Positions 46,616-58,273 are shown, counted from the stretch's first letter. The stretch: DNA of 64,000 bases from Margaritispora aquatica (GCA_007644065.1 VJWN01000028.1:330626-394625); one strand, 5' to 3'. Notes: a model not told the origin generated them from the sequence alone. Translations and numbers: made by a program.

Positions 46616-49086
46616 TTAAGGAAGAGGCAATATTAGCTTGGAGCAGAACCGAAGCTCGTAGCAGCGCGAATTGGTGGCGTCGAAGGCGGGATTGTCCTGC
46701 TTTGTTTGGACGTCCATGACTGTACACATATATTAGCTTAGGGATGGGATGTTTGGGGATCAGCGTGAAAGTAGGAGCAGATGACTTACAGTTCAGCTGT
46801 AGCTTCTCAAAGTATTCCTGTGGACCATTGGCGATATCACTGGCGATAACACCGTCCTCCCTGGTGTAAGTCTTAGGTGGTACACTGCGCATTCTCAATA
46901 GCATTTGCAACATATCAGTCAACTTGTCACCCTGAGAAGAGAACCAAACAGGGTTCTTATCAAGTGGCCAGCGAGCTTTGAAGGAATCTTGCTCCCATGA
47001 CTTGAAGAGCCATGTCGATTTCTCAACACAATTCAGCAGTATCATAGCGACAAGGAACGTCTCGAAGGAATTGGTAGATGATCGTTGAAGGAGGCGGCGC
47101 TCGAGGTCGTTTAGAACGCTCTTACAAATGCTTGATGCCTTCTTCTCGGCGGCGGCGTTGAGCTGGAGGCAGATGAGACCGTAAGTTCCATCCCCAGAGT
47201 TCTGATCGATAATGGGTCCTTGACCAGGGGGAGCATCGTCGTCCATGCGTTCTGACAGAGTCCAACGCAGCTCATGATCAACGAGCATGTGAACTGTAGC
47301 CCAAAGTTCGAGAACACGGGACAGAAGAGCGTCTTGCTTCCGAATGGCAAGGTCTTGAGCTGTGTTAAGGGTGACGTGCATGAAGTGGGATGACTCTCGT
47401 TCGAAGAAAATATTAGACATTCGCTTCATGTATGCTTCTAATTTTGTGGGAAGGTCATCGTTGTCACTATCGAGAATTCGATGAGAGTTCATATGGAAAT
47501 CATTGTGTAGACCTGGATCAATGTTGCCTTCAGGGCTAATCAAACTTCCCTGGAGAGAATTAAAGGTTGCGTAGACTGTGGTCTCAGGAAAGTGAGAAGC
47601 CTCGATGTAATGGACTGTTGCATTGAATGCCACAAGCCCTTTCGTACGACTTACTTCATGATAGGCGAGCACAGCGTGCAGTCCTGCAGAATACATCTCG
47701 AATTCATCTGCAACTCTGGTGCGAATACAAGGTGCCTTCCACAAGCGAGCACTCTCAACATTCTTGCAGGTCGTACATGGGCTATCACCCGAGCACGGTT
47801 TCTTGAGCATTCTGCACCTGATGCAGGCACCTTTCTTCCTGACTTCTTGAACCTCCTTGCGTCGAGTTGGTGTGAAGCGACCTCGAACTTTGGGCTTGTT
47901 GGCCTTTTGTCCATTGCCATACTCAGCACTGAACTCTGTGGTCATCGAAGGATTCATAGCGATGGTACGAGGAAATGTAGCCGCTCGGGGGACACTGCTA
48001 TTCTCAACCTTTTGCTCCATTGTCATCGCATCAGGTTCGGAATATTGATTTCCACCAGAGCCATTGAGCATCGGCCATATGATTTGGTGGTCCACATGAC
48101 CACCACCAAACATATCATCTGAGAACGAAGCGGCAGCCTCGCTTAGAGCCTGTTCAATACTCTTTTCCCGCATGGCGGCCTGTCTATTCTCATCTTCGCC
48201 AAGCAATTGAGGATCAACCATGGAAGGTGCAAAGCGAACTGCTGCTGCTGCTGCTGCCATGCTAGTTGCAGCCATAGCTAAATTGGGTGATACCGATCGG
48301 CTATGAATCAATTGGGGTGCGAAATTGGCTGGGGGTAAGGAAGCCTCACTCTCCCGCCGATGGTTCTTTGGAACGTATTGTACCACTGCGAATTGGTCAG
48401 ATTGTTTCACAAATTCAAAAAAGACTCAGCTCACTTTTCTTCTCCCTTTGTACTCGGTGCTCATAGCTAACAGGTGGGTTATCCAGAGTATACTGCTCTT
48501 GTAGCTCTAGTCGTTCTGTCTTTGGAGGCTCCGAAGCCCGACTACCACCACCAACACTCCTATTGTGTACTGAGCGGTCATCATGCTTCTCGCTCAGATC
48601 TATTTGTCGAGAAACTTCTGCCAGAGTTTCCAGGGCAGTCCAGTTTCGTGTGCTCATGGGAAGCTCAACTGTAGGACCATTCATCTGAATTTCTCCATTT
48701 CTATTGGCTCCGTCGTTGGCATTTGAAGGGCTGTTCATGTCAAAGAGAGCTTTCTGGCGCTCTTGAATTGACAATGCGGGGCACTTTTTAATAATATGGT
48801 TCGTGAGACTGTCGATTCGACCCTTCGGGAACCTCTCCCCACAAGCTTTGCATGTATGCTGGTATCGATTGCTGGAATCGGTCAATTTGGCCCCTCTTTC
48901 GAAATGCTGAAGGATCAGCGCTACCAAAGAACAATAGTCAGTAAAGAATTCGTCTTTGAGTGTATTGAACTAGGAATAGAGTATCAACTAGACGGTCAAC
49001 GCGTCCTAGTTACACCACAACAGGGTGGTGTGAAGGGTTCCTTTTCAAAGGGGCAAATTCAACGTACGGTTCGGTTTACGACCCAT
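46616..49086 (-). CDS. Fungal transcription regulator with BED-like zinc finger and Zn2Cys6 cluster
   Basis: Four exons on the minus strand: 49086-49068 (only 19 nt), 48920-48435, 48385-46790 and 46719-46616, encoding 734 residues. The short first exon supplies MGRKPN and joins as MGRKPNPLILQHFERG, which leads into a C2HC finger (C30, C33, H48, C53; CKACGERFPKGRIDSLTNHI) of BED/C2H2 type. A second DNA-binding module, a Zn2Cys6 cluster, lies at C356, C359, C366, C372, C375 and C388. The middle holds an alanine run, and the C-terminal half is a helical fungal regulator-like region ending in CYELRFCSKLILP. It is presumably a nuclear DNA-binding regulator. The target genes are unknown and I do not recognise a named orthologue. 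The last intron (46789-46720) was placed because it restores a conserved-looking C-terminus; without it the frame runs on to 46590. Confidence 0.85.
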
Positions 49087-50133
49087 TTCGATGGCTGAGT
49101 ATCAGAGGCCTCACTAAGTTGTGAAATAGTTGCACTCTGCGAGTCGAAATTCTCGAAATCTGCAGAACAACACAGGTACAGATCGAGGCGGAGTAGAGTG
49201 GCAGAGTGCGATGAGGTCGAGGATTTGGTTCACCGCCTTATTGCCCGGATGATAGTTAATCCTAACACGTGCCACATCGCGCTAATACGTGCTTACTCAC
49301 CTTAGTCATCATATCTCATCCCTTTGGTTCATTTCCAGGGGCACACGAAATACTAATTCGAATTCGTGTGAACACAATAACTTCCTTCAACTCAATGCAA
49401 GCTCAGATGTCCTTTCACGATGACCATAGTCGGCGATGCAAGGTCTCTAAGTCCATCGCATAATTAACAATTGAATTGGGCGTTAGTGATACAGGTATGC
49501 AGCTCTATGTCCCACATTTCTTGATTTGAAGCTTGCTTGTCTCAGTCACATCTTCTCTACAAGCCTTCATTCTATCTATTTTTTGTTGGGCGTATCAGGG
49601 TATCAAGCTGTGTGCTAAAGGTTCTGGGTAACAAGCGACTGCATTGAGAATAATTAGTGTATCATCCAGTGTAGAAGCTATACCAGCAAGAACAGCTTTC
49701 CGCAACATGGAAAGGCTGAATAAAGGGCCTATTAGCGTGCTGCAAGTGCGGCCTTTATGTAGACCCAAGTTTGATTTTCCTTGGTTTTGAAACGGAAGCT
49801 CCATACGTTGCTTTGAATGCGAGAATTCTGAATTGCAAAGGTTTTAGGAACTGATAATCACAGTACGGTCATCTTGTCTATCCTCTCCTGTGGATTATTA
49901 GGTGGGGTTTGGCTCTCAATCATTGGGTTTCTTTTGCACACTCATAAATTCCGAGGAAGCATTTATCAACAACTACCTTCGACCAAGAATTTATCTGAAG
50001 TCAATTGTTATTGATGGGGCACCTGCTAGTGCTTACATAACCCAGCACTCAATCCTGAAGTCACTTTTGGGGCATCACTTATGACATACACTCTCGATGC
50101 TAAAGAATTGGGATTTCTCGTTCTTAGGCTCTA
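49087..50133. other. Intergenic region upstream of the BED/Zn2Cys6 factor
   Basis: Promoter of the regulator on the left. The rest shows only frames under 70 codons and no repeat. It ends at the terminal inverted repeat of the adjacent element. Confidence 0.5.
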
Positions 50134-50834
50134 CCCCTACGGAAGCAGCTCCGTCATAATTAATGGTGAAGTCCGTTATATCAATCGTTATAAAAATTGA
50201 CGGTTGATATGACGGACTTTACTATTAATTATGACGAAATTCGACTCATTTTGCAGCTACTTTTCGGACTTTTATAACGATCTTTTCATGACGACTCTTA
50301 CTATAAAAAATGTCGATTCTTTTATAACGACTCTCACCATTAAAAATAACAAATCTATCTACGAATCTATATACTACCTCTAGATCTACTACCGACCTTT
50401 GGATCTGCTGGATCTGCTACCTACCTTTGGATCTATTGTCTGTGAGAGAACGAATTCGAAGGAGAATGAAGAAGGAGAATGAAGAAGAATGAGGGGAACG
50501 AGGAATAAGGGGAATGAGGGGAATAAGGTATTTGCGGTAAGAGGGTGGTAAAATATCCGGGTACGGTCTATTTTATATTATATAAAGGATCCGGATACGA
50601 TATCTATGTGTATGTCTGTGTATATAGATCTATATGGCGAAAGTCGTTATAAAGTATGGTGAGATATGTTATAAGACTAGTAGTATAGTAATTCTCACTA
50701 TTAGTTATAACGAAGTAAAAATTTACTTACAAACCTTCGTTATATTCGAAACCGAGTTACTATATTTTATGACGAGATCGCCATTGCTTATGGTGATTTT
50801 GGTTATAATGTATAACGAACCTGCTTCCGTAGGG
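50134..50834. mobile_element. MITE-like element, about 0.7 kb, TA-flanked
   Basis: The ends are inverted repeats: CCCCTACGGAAGCAG at the left and CTGCTTCCGTAGGG at the right, differing by one C. Both sides are bordered by TA (50132-50133 and 50835-50836), the target duplication of Tc1/mariner/pogo elements. Inside there are no open frames of use but strong secondary structure: a 32-bp inverted repeat (50153-50184 with 50204-50235) and a second, 19-bp one (50646-50664 with 50693-50711). The motif TATAACGA recurs many times (for example about 50273, 50322, 50711 and 50809). It is non-autonomous and would need a transposase from elsewhere. Confidence 0.75.
50153..50235. repeat. Near-perfect hairpin inside the MITE-like element
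   Basis: Two 32-nt arms separated by a 19-nt loop pair with three mismatches. All three are G/A or T/C differences, compatible either with G-U wobble in RNA or with C-to-T mutation of one arm. Confidence 0.8.
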
Positions 50835-51814
50835 TACTTCTATTATCTAGAGACGGACGGATCAGGTTTCGTTTGCTACTAGCAGCCAAGTGGTAAATTC
50901 ATATATGTAAGCAGTATCGAGTGGACTTGACGTGGTTTTATTTGGGGGCTTGCATTGCAATTGCTGGACAATATTATAGTACTTTCTTATTGATTGCTTC
51001 ATGTGAGGGAAGGAAGTTTAGAAAAAAAATCTCGGAGTTCTTTCCACAGCATCTGTAGTAAGATGCATATCATTGCGGCAGGAAAGTTTCATTTTGCATT
51101 TGACCTTGATGTGAAAGACGCAAATTGATACCGAGCATTCAGAGCTTGCGGGGCATGATTTACAGCGCAGTATGATCCAATTACCTCGGACAAATCAATA
51201 AAGGCTAAATAAAATTTATAAAGTCAAAGTCATGCTTAACCTCCTTTTTTAGCCTGTACAACTCAATCCCAATTTACCCCTCTGATTTCCGGAATGCCAT
51301 CTCACAACGCCACCTTTCCGGCACATGGCCGTTGAAAATGTGGGTATATTGAAGCATATTAACGAGTTTCATATGCCTCTTATCTCACGATTGGTGGACA
51401 CAATTAAGCTCGCTCCATCCGTCTTAAATATCCATGAGGAAATCCTCGCCAAAGCCCCTGTCAAATCTCGGCAGCTGGGGTCTTGGGAACACTGAACACG
51501 AACAAACAAGGTTTTCGGATTTCTGCGCTCCCCTCGCATTCGAAGTTGATTCTGGAAGAGCCTTCAATTTTGTTTAAGCGGAGAAAGAGCCGCCTGGAGT
51601 TGCATTTTGGGTTCAAGATTTCGCTCCATGAGGCCAAATCGAGCCTCCCCCGCTATGCCGAAGGGTATAAAGTGAGCATTCTTCCTCCAACCAAATGATG
51701 TTTGCCTCAGCTTATAGCTGTCCTTCGTTTCTTCAACAATACTCTCGTTCATTATCTCTTCGTCCTCTCTTCGTATACATATTTTTTACTAGCACAAGCA
51801 AATTTATACCAATC
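50835..51814. promoter_or_regulatory. Upstream region of the GH12 glucanase gene
   Basis: Holds two exact XlnR/XYR1-type motifs in opposite orientation (GGCTAAA at 51203-51209 and its complement TTTAGCC at 51249-51255), two CreA-type SYGGRG motifs (CTGGGG at 51475-51480 and, on the minus strand, 51648-51653), and a TATAAA box at 51666-51671, 144 bp before the start codon. The layout fits a cellulase/hemicellulase gene that is induced by plant polymers and repressed by glucose. Binding is inferred from consensus only. A 71-codon frame at 51483-51698 overlaps these sites and has no domain. Confidence 0.5.
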
Positions 51815-52689
51815 ATGAAGTTCACACTTTCAACCATTGCCATGCTGGCAGCCACTGCGCTGGCAACACCAACTCCCGTTGCAATTGAGAAGCGAGCTAC
51901 TACAATGTGTGGAAACTGGGGAACCGTCGCAACTGGAGGCTTTACCATCTACCACAACAACTGGGGTGCTGCTCAAGCAACATCTGGTTCGCAGTGTACT
52001 ACTTTCAGCTCTCTCAGCTCAGCTGGCTCAGTAGCTTGGTCTACCTCTTGGACATGGGCCGGTGGGGCTGGCCAGGTCAAGTCGTACTCAAATGTTGCGC
52101 TTGAAGCAGTCAACAAGAAGCTTTCGGCTATCACTTCAATCCAGTCGGTCTGGACTTGGAGGTAAGTTACAGCTCCCCTATCTGTCATCCTCCAAAGTCT
52201 TAAATCTTAGGAGCTGTCGCTAATTACAACAGGTACACGGGTACCAACATGATCGCAGACGTTTCTTATGATCTCTGGCTGGCCCCTTCGGTTGGCGCCA
52301 ACAATGCATATGAAATCATGATCTGGGTTGGTTCCTATGGAGGAGCTGGGCCTATCTCGTCCACTGGCTCTACCCCACTCGCGACTGTCACCATTGCTGG
52401 TACAAGCTGGAAGCTTTTCAAAGGACCAAACGGCTCCACCACTGTTTTCTCTTTTGTCGCTCCAAGCAACATCGGTAACTTTGCTGCGGACTTGAACCTC
52501 TTCTTCAAGTACTTGACCACGTACCAGAAGGTCCCAACTAGCTACGTCATCACTAGCTTGCAGGCTGGAACTGAGCCTTTCTCTGGTGAGCTGAAGATCC
52601 ACATACCCCTACGGTTACAATTATTAATATTTGGCATAGGCTCGAGCGCTGTGTTCACAACATCCCAGTACACCATCAAGGTTGTCTAA
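51815..52689 (+). CDS. Glycoside hydrolase family 12 endoglucanase or xyloglucanase, secreted
   Basis: Three exons: 51815-52161, 52233-52585 and 52640-52689, encoding 249 residues. The introns are 71 and 54 bp. Residues 1-18 form a signal peptide, and a short propeptide ends at a Kex2-type KR site (residues 26-27, AIEKR). The mature domain begins with [20 protein letters not shown]. The GH12 nucleophile lies in AYEIMIW (Glu143) and the acid/base in QAGTEPFSG (Glu230). GH12 enzymes cut beta-1,4-glucan or xyloglucan with retention of configuration, outside the cell. There is no carbohydrate-binding module, and the length is normal for the family. The final exon is only 50 nt and codes for the last beta-strand ([15 protein letters not shown]). 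The choice between cellulose and xyloglucan cannot be made from these motifs. Confidence 0.95.
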
Positions 52690-54154
52690 AGGCTTGAAGC
52701 AAGATGGAATCAACTTCTCTACTGCAGCGTACTCTTGTGTGCAGTTGATTCAAGAGCCAACTCGAATTAAAAGAGCAAGTGCCGAATAATGACTACATTT
52801 AACTGTACATATTTATTGTTGCATATGTGCATATTGAACACAGAACATTCCCACTTGGTCTCACATCGTGTTTATTTGCACATGCTATATCTTATGTCTG
52901 TGCATCTCCCTTATTGTGATAAATTCATCTAGAAAATTTCATGGTGTGGTACTCAACGGTGAAGACATTGAATATGTCACTTTTCGGTTTGGGTCAATGG
53001 CAATAGAAACAAGTCGTTGGCGGAAACGAGTATTACTATTACCTCCAGGAAAACGTTTGTTGTGTTTTCGAGGCATGGCTACCAAGTGTCATGGCAAATT
53101 ATACATCTCTTTTTCTCCACCAACTCCTTCAATGTCAAAGGCGGATAGTTTTATATAATCCAATATGGGTGCTAGTAGCATGTGATGTTGATCAAATCAG
53201 GTGTATACTTAGCATCGACATATAGTTGCATTCGGGTCCAACTACAATATGACAATCTGCCCTATTTTATGTTCGGTTGTGTGAGTATCAGATTAGACTC
53301 TTTCAGTAGTTGAGATTACATCCTGATACACAAAAAGTCATGCATGGGAACAGACCTCAGCAGGATGGTACAGGCCCAAGTGATGCACATATGCCGAGCT
53401 TACACACTTTCCCGGCCGAAAGGGTGTGAGTGCTTCGGCAAGCTCGTGATGAAAAATAGACTTGCTGTGCATACACGATTAATTGCAATTAGCATGTACA
53501 TGATGTACTTTTGTAGTTCACGAGGAATGTAACCTACGCAGATATAAACCCATAGTCTCGAAATATTAACTTATGGCCGAAGTTTCAATTTTGCTTTAAT
53601 TCCACATAATTTGGATATTGAAGTTCAATTATCTTGTTAGAACCTTCCAGGCTCAGGACACCGGTCACTGCGGTCTTGAGTGCACAGTATATGCGTACAT
53701 GCGGGCTCCTGAATCGGCTGTTCCTCCTTTACACTAGCCGAACTGCCCGGATGCCCAGCCACTACCAGCTTTGAATCCAAAAAATTTCTTCTGGACCAAC
53801 GCCACCTGAAGTTCAGAATCTGGATTGTCCCATAGATTCGTCCTTCCCTTTGTGCGGAAAGTCTTAGGCTTCTTGGCAATAGCTTTCCGTACCTTTGATT
53901 ACTGTTAGCGAGAAGTCCAATAAACAATATGTGAGAATTCAAAGTCTCTCCAAGAGTTCTCGAAGGGACTAGTTGAAATTATGCGGAATATCCCCGTAAT
54001 CTGGATCCTTTCCAACTCACGCGAGATAGGCGAGGTAGTAGAAATAAATTATAGGAACATCCCCAGGTTTGGAGCACCCCACATCCCTAGGTTTTTGGCC
54101 ATTTACATCCTCAACCGTTTTTCATCCACGCGAAACTGCTCCAATATCTTTATT
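52690..54154. other. Intergenic, possible coding remnant on the minus strand
   Basis: No complete gene is seen. On the minus strand a 52-codon stretch from about 53894 to 53739 has lysine-rich, coding-like composition (VRKAIAKKPKTFRT near its start, AGSGWASGQFG before the stop) and follows a plausible intron end. I could not find matching upstream exons. The last 250 bp contain the promoter of the MFS gene. Confidence 0.4.
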
Positions 54155-55894
54155 ATGGAGAAAATTGCCTATGGTAGTGATGGTCTTTCCACGCCAGAGT
54201 CGGAGTCGTTCAATAAGCCAGAACTCCAGCAAATTGAATTTGCCTCACATCACGTCGTCGAACAAAACCTTGGTCCCCCACTATTCGATGCGGCTGCAAC
54301 TAAACGTCTTTTACGCAAGATGGACTTTCGACTCTTACCATTTCTTGCCCTTCTCTATCTGTAAGTCTCCGGAGGGTTCTCGTCATTCCAGGTCCATGCA
54401 ACCACAGGCTAATGACTCCCAGATTGAGCTTTCTTGATCGAACAAATATTGGCAATGCCCGGTTATTCGGCCTTGAGAAAGATCTTGGGATGGCTGGCCT
54501 TGATTACAATATTGCTCTAGCAGTATTTTTTCCAACATATGTCCTTGCAGAAATACCATCCAATATGTTATTAAAGAAGTTTACCCCTGCGCTATGGCTG
54601 ACCATTATTATGATTGCATGGTCTATCATTGTCATTGGTATGGGTTTCGTCCATAATTTTGGTGGCTTGGTGGCAACACGTGCTATGCTTGGGCTTGCAG
54701 AAGGGGGCCTTTTCCCTGGTGTCGCCTACTATATTACTCTCTGGTATCCAAGACACGAATGTGGCTTGAGGCTTGCCTTATTTTTCTCCGCTGCCACATG
54801 CGCAGGTGCCTTCGGCGGTTTGTTGGCAGCTGCTATCGGTAAGATGGCAGGAGTTGCAGGACGCTCAGGGTGGTCGTGGATCTTCAGTGAGATAGTACCC
54901 CCCGGGAGAACAACAGAGAACTAACATTCGTCTCCAAGTCATCGAAGGTCTTCTCACTATATTCTTTGCTACTATGGCCTACCCAATCATTGTCAATTCT
55001 CCAGAATCGTACGTCGATCTGTTTAGATAAAATATCTTCCACTAACAACTCCCAGAGCAAAGTTTCTCACCGAGGAGGAAAAGGCTGAAGTGAAAAGACG
55101 CCTCGTCTACGATCGTGGTGATCTAGCAGATGAGTTCGATATGCGGTACTTCTGGGACGCTGTGAAAGACTGGAAGATATACGTGCATATGCTGATCACC
55201 ATCGGTATTTATGCACCTGTCTATTCATTCTCGCTCTTCCTTCCTACCATCATTCGAAATATGGGTTACTCATCAACCCAAGCCCAGCTTATGTCTGTTC
55301 CACCCTACGCTGTAGGCTGTGCTGTGACAATTTGCGCCGGCTTCTTCGCCGATAAGTATAAGCGGAGAGGTTTCTTCATGCTCTGCTTCTCTGGCACCGC
55401 GATTTGCGGCTGGGTGATGTTGATCTCAACAACAAAACCTGGTGTCCAGTACACCGGGACGTTCCTTGCGTGTGCTGGTATATTTTCTTGTGTCCCTCTC
55501 GGACTGGCTTGGAATGGAAATAACATCGGAGGGAGTCTGAAACGTGGTGTTGGTATTGCTATGCACGTTGGGTGTGGAAATTTGGGAGGTGTTCTCGCTT
55601 CTTTTATCTATCTCCGAAAAGACTCGCCAAGGTTAGTACTGCCAGTTACTTGATTCTATCGGAATGCTACTAAACGCCTACAGATTCACGAACGGCCATG
55701 CTATCATTATTTCAATCATCAGCATGTCATTTACCCTTTCATCTTTTATGTGGCTGTATCTAAAGCGGGAGAATGCCAGACGGGACAAATGGGCAGCTGA
55801 AAATTTGATGTTCCCAGAAAACTATAGCCAAGCTCAAAAAGAGGCCGAGAGAACTAAAGGAGACAATGCTTCGTTCTTCAGATACACACTGTAG
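54155..55894 (+). CDS. MFS transporter, anion:cation symporter (allantoate/nicotinate permease-like) family
   Basis: Five exons: 54155-54360, 54423-54886, 54939-55008, 55056-55631 and 55684-55894, encoding 508 residues. The introns are 62, 52, 47 and 52 bp and all keep the frame. After a polar N-terminus come KMDFRLLPFLALLYLLSFLD and RTNIGNARLFGLEKDLGM, the hallmark start of the ACS/Dal5-Tna1 group. EIPSNMLLKKFTPALWL, the loop motif AEGGLFPGVAYYITLWYPR and RSGWSWIFIIEGLLT follow. About twelve membrane segments are present, with a long central loop. It is a plasma membrane proton-driven importer of a small organic anion or vitamin. The substrate is not predictable from sequence. No partner enzyme gene lies next to it. 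Confidence 0.93.
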
Positions 55895-56457
55895 GATAGA
55901 GATTTGCTATAGCTAGAAATAGAATGGTAGAAGTGGATGTAAGTATCAGGTTGGGTAGCTAAGTCGATCGAGAATCATACTTTGATAGTTAGGTTTTTTG
56001 CTGAGAACTTTTTTATGATCAAGTCATTTCTAGGACAAGATCATTCTCCTGTCTACGGGAATATAACAATGAGAAACCGTATACAATTCCATCTATCGGC
56101 TCTTTACAAGACCTGAACCTCGGATGTTCAAATATCCATCGCACTTATTAATACGTATGTAGAATAGAAACTCAATTGATACTTGTATTGCGTAAAAATG
56201 TGGGAATTTAGGAATTATATAGCTAGGAGGTTAGTGTTTTAGCATTTATGTAACAAAGCCATTCTATTTAAACGGCTTCTATATATAGTATTACAAATAA
56301 ATTATCTTCTATTAATATAACTTCGTTTGATATTTAGTAGTATTTTGAAGTCTTAGCTTTATAATAGCTAGGCCGATTTCGAGTTTTGCGATTACCCCTA
56401 TTCGAGGATCGTATATCTGTATTTCGGAATCGAGTTTATAATTACCCGATTCTATAC

Positions 56458-56757
56458 TAAAAAGTATAAAAAGTATAAAAAGTATAAAAAGTATAAAAAG
56501 TATAAAAAGTATAAAAAGTATAAAAAGTATAAAAAGTATAAAAAGTATAAAAGTATAAAAAGTATAAAAAGTATAAAAAGTATAAAAAGTATAAAAAGTA
56601 TAAAAAGTATAAAAAGTATAAAAAGTATAAAAAGTATAAAAAGTATAAAAGTATAAAAAGTATAAAAAGTATAAAAAGTATAAAAAGTATAAAAAGTATA
56701 AAAAGTATAAAAAGTATAAAAAGTATAAAAAGTATAAAAAGTATAAAAAGTATAAAA
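56458..56757. repeat. 9-bp tandem array (AAAAAGTAT), about 33 copies
   Basis: Units are almost identical. Two units are one base shorter (AAAAGTAT, about 56549 and 56647), 98 bp apart, which equals one short plus ten full units and suggests that part of the array was duplicated as a block. Confidence 0.95.
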
Positions 56758-56928
56758 TATATGTTTTATCTTATAATTAATTATACAGAGTATTTATAAT
56801 AGAAAAAGATTAGACCTACTTCAAAGTCCGAGTCGGATTCTATCGGTTTTTTTTCGGTTTTATTACGATTTCCTATTAGTCCTAGTAGTCGCATAGTTTA
56901 CAAATACTAGAATTTTTAATAATCTAAT

Positions 56929-57003
56929 ATAAGTAGGGAAAAACCGTAGGTCGGGGAATAACCTGATCAGAAATAAAAGTCTAGAGTAAGATAGAAGTAA
57001 ACC
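56929..57003 (+). repeat. Diverged direct repeat, copy A
   Basis: About 75 bp centred on CCGTAGGTCGGGGAATAACC. It matches copy B at 57270-57351 with differences mostly of the C-to-T or G-to-A kind, as expected after repeat-induced point mutation. Confidence 0.8.
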
Positions 57004-57269
57004 ATAAGCTTAATTAATTCCTTTTAGAATACTAGCTACTCTAGTTTCTTATATATAATACTAATCGGTCTAATATTAGACTATCGGTATACTGTTAGGC
57101 CGAATAAAAGAGTTTCATAATCGTACGATTTAGTTACTTATTTTAATCCCTATTCTAGTATCGTACGATTACCGCTCTTTAGTTATCTTAATTAGAAAAT
57201 AATTATCGGGGTTCGTACGATTACTTTTATTACTAGATTTATACGATTACCTTTATTTAAGGATCGTAT

Positions 57270-57351
57270 ATATAAGCAGGGAAACCCGTAGGTCGGGGAA
57301 TGACCTGATCAGAAACAAAAGTCTAGGGTAAGCTAGGTGTGAAGGTAAACG
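57270..57351 (+). repeat. Diverged direct repeat, copy B
   Basis: Partner of the copy at 56929, in the same orientation and 341 bp downstream. It keeps more C and G (CCGTAGGTCGGGGAATGACC), so it is the less mutated copy. The pair could be the ends of a collapsed element. Confidence 0.8.
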
Positions 57352-57542
57352 AACTTGAATTAAACTTAATAAACTAGAGAGCTATTCTCTCTAGTAATAT
57401 AGAACTAGAATAGGTACCTAAGGCATTAACTAATCTAATAAACTAGCGGTATAGATACTCGGTATTTCTAATTAAGCCTAGTAACCCTACTAGTTAGTAT
57501 TTCTAATATTCCGATAAACCAAAATATAACTAATATTATATC

Positions 57543-57643
57543 AGTTTTATACTAACTATAATAGAAAATAAAAAAACTATAGTATATAAGCTTTAAAGCT
57601 AAATATAACTATTTTAATATAATAACTTATTTAAACCAATATT
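57543..57643 (-). repeat. Dispersed AT-rich repeat, copy 1
   Basis: Read on the minus strand (GGTTTAAATAAGTTATTATA..., through AAGCTTATATACTATAG, to TATAGTTAGTATAAAACTGA) it matches the copies at 61157-61249 and 61287-61346. Confidence 0.75.
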
Positions 57644-58273
57644 ATATGTATACTAACTACTATAGCGAGAACCTCCTGGCTTAGATTTACAAATACTATC
57701 AAGGGTAAACAACCGATTAAGGAACAAGATAAGCGTATATTATAGAATATAATAGATTTACCCTGCTCTTGATGCCTCAACAGTAATCCTGAATAAATCC
57801 CTGAACTTGATTGGAATTTTACTGTAAAGGTCAAGAGATTTATATTTCTAGCACAAGAAGTTGAAACATAGAATAATGAGGTGGATGAATCAGACGGTGG
57901 GGTAGCGGTTTGCTAAGAGGGTTGCTTTTGTTTGAGGGTTGTGGGGGGTTTTGGAGTGGAGTGGAGTTTTGGGAGCTTTGGACTGTGCGGGCGAGAGGGG
58001 TAATATGTGATGTAGAAGAAGGGACAGAACTCTCATAATCCGTATCTCTAGTCATTAGACTAAAGTGTTTTCATTCAAAAGAAGGGAAATTTCGAAGCCA
58101 AAGAGATAATTCAAGTACTATCATAGCAATCTATATAAATGAGTGAACCAAACACAGCTGACGGTGCCGTACATAAGATAGCAAAATTCCAACCCCTTTC
58201 GAAAAATTTCCCTATCTTCCATCAACCATCTAAGTAGCCCAAGCAGCCATTTGTCCAGCCCCGTAGCAGAAGT

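Larger units (their letters stand above)
55895..58273. other. AT-rich repeat island
   Basis: No gene is seen. From about 56,200 to 57,700 the sequence becomes very AT-rich with few CG-containing blocks, and it carries a tandem array, a pair of diverged direct repeats, repeated TCGTACGATTA motifs and a copy of a dispersed repeat. The look is that of transposon relics altered by repeat-induced point mutation. The right end (57,800-58,270) is normal sequence 3' of the RNase-like gene. Confidence 0.65.
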
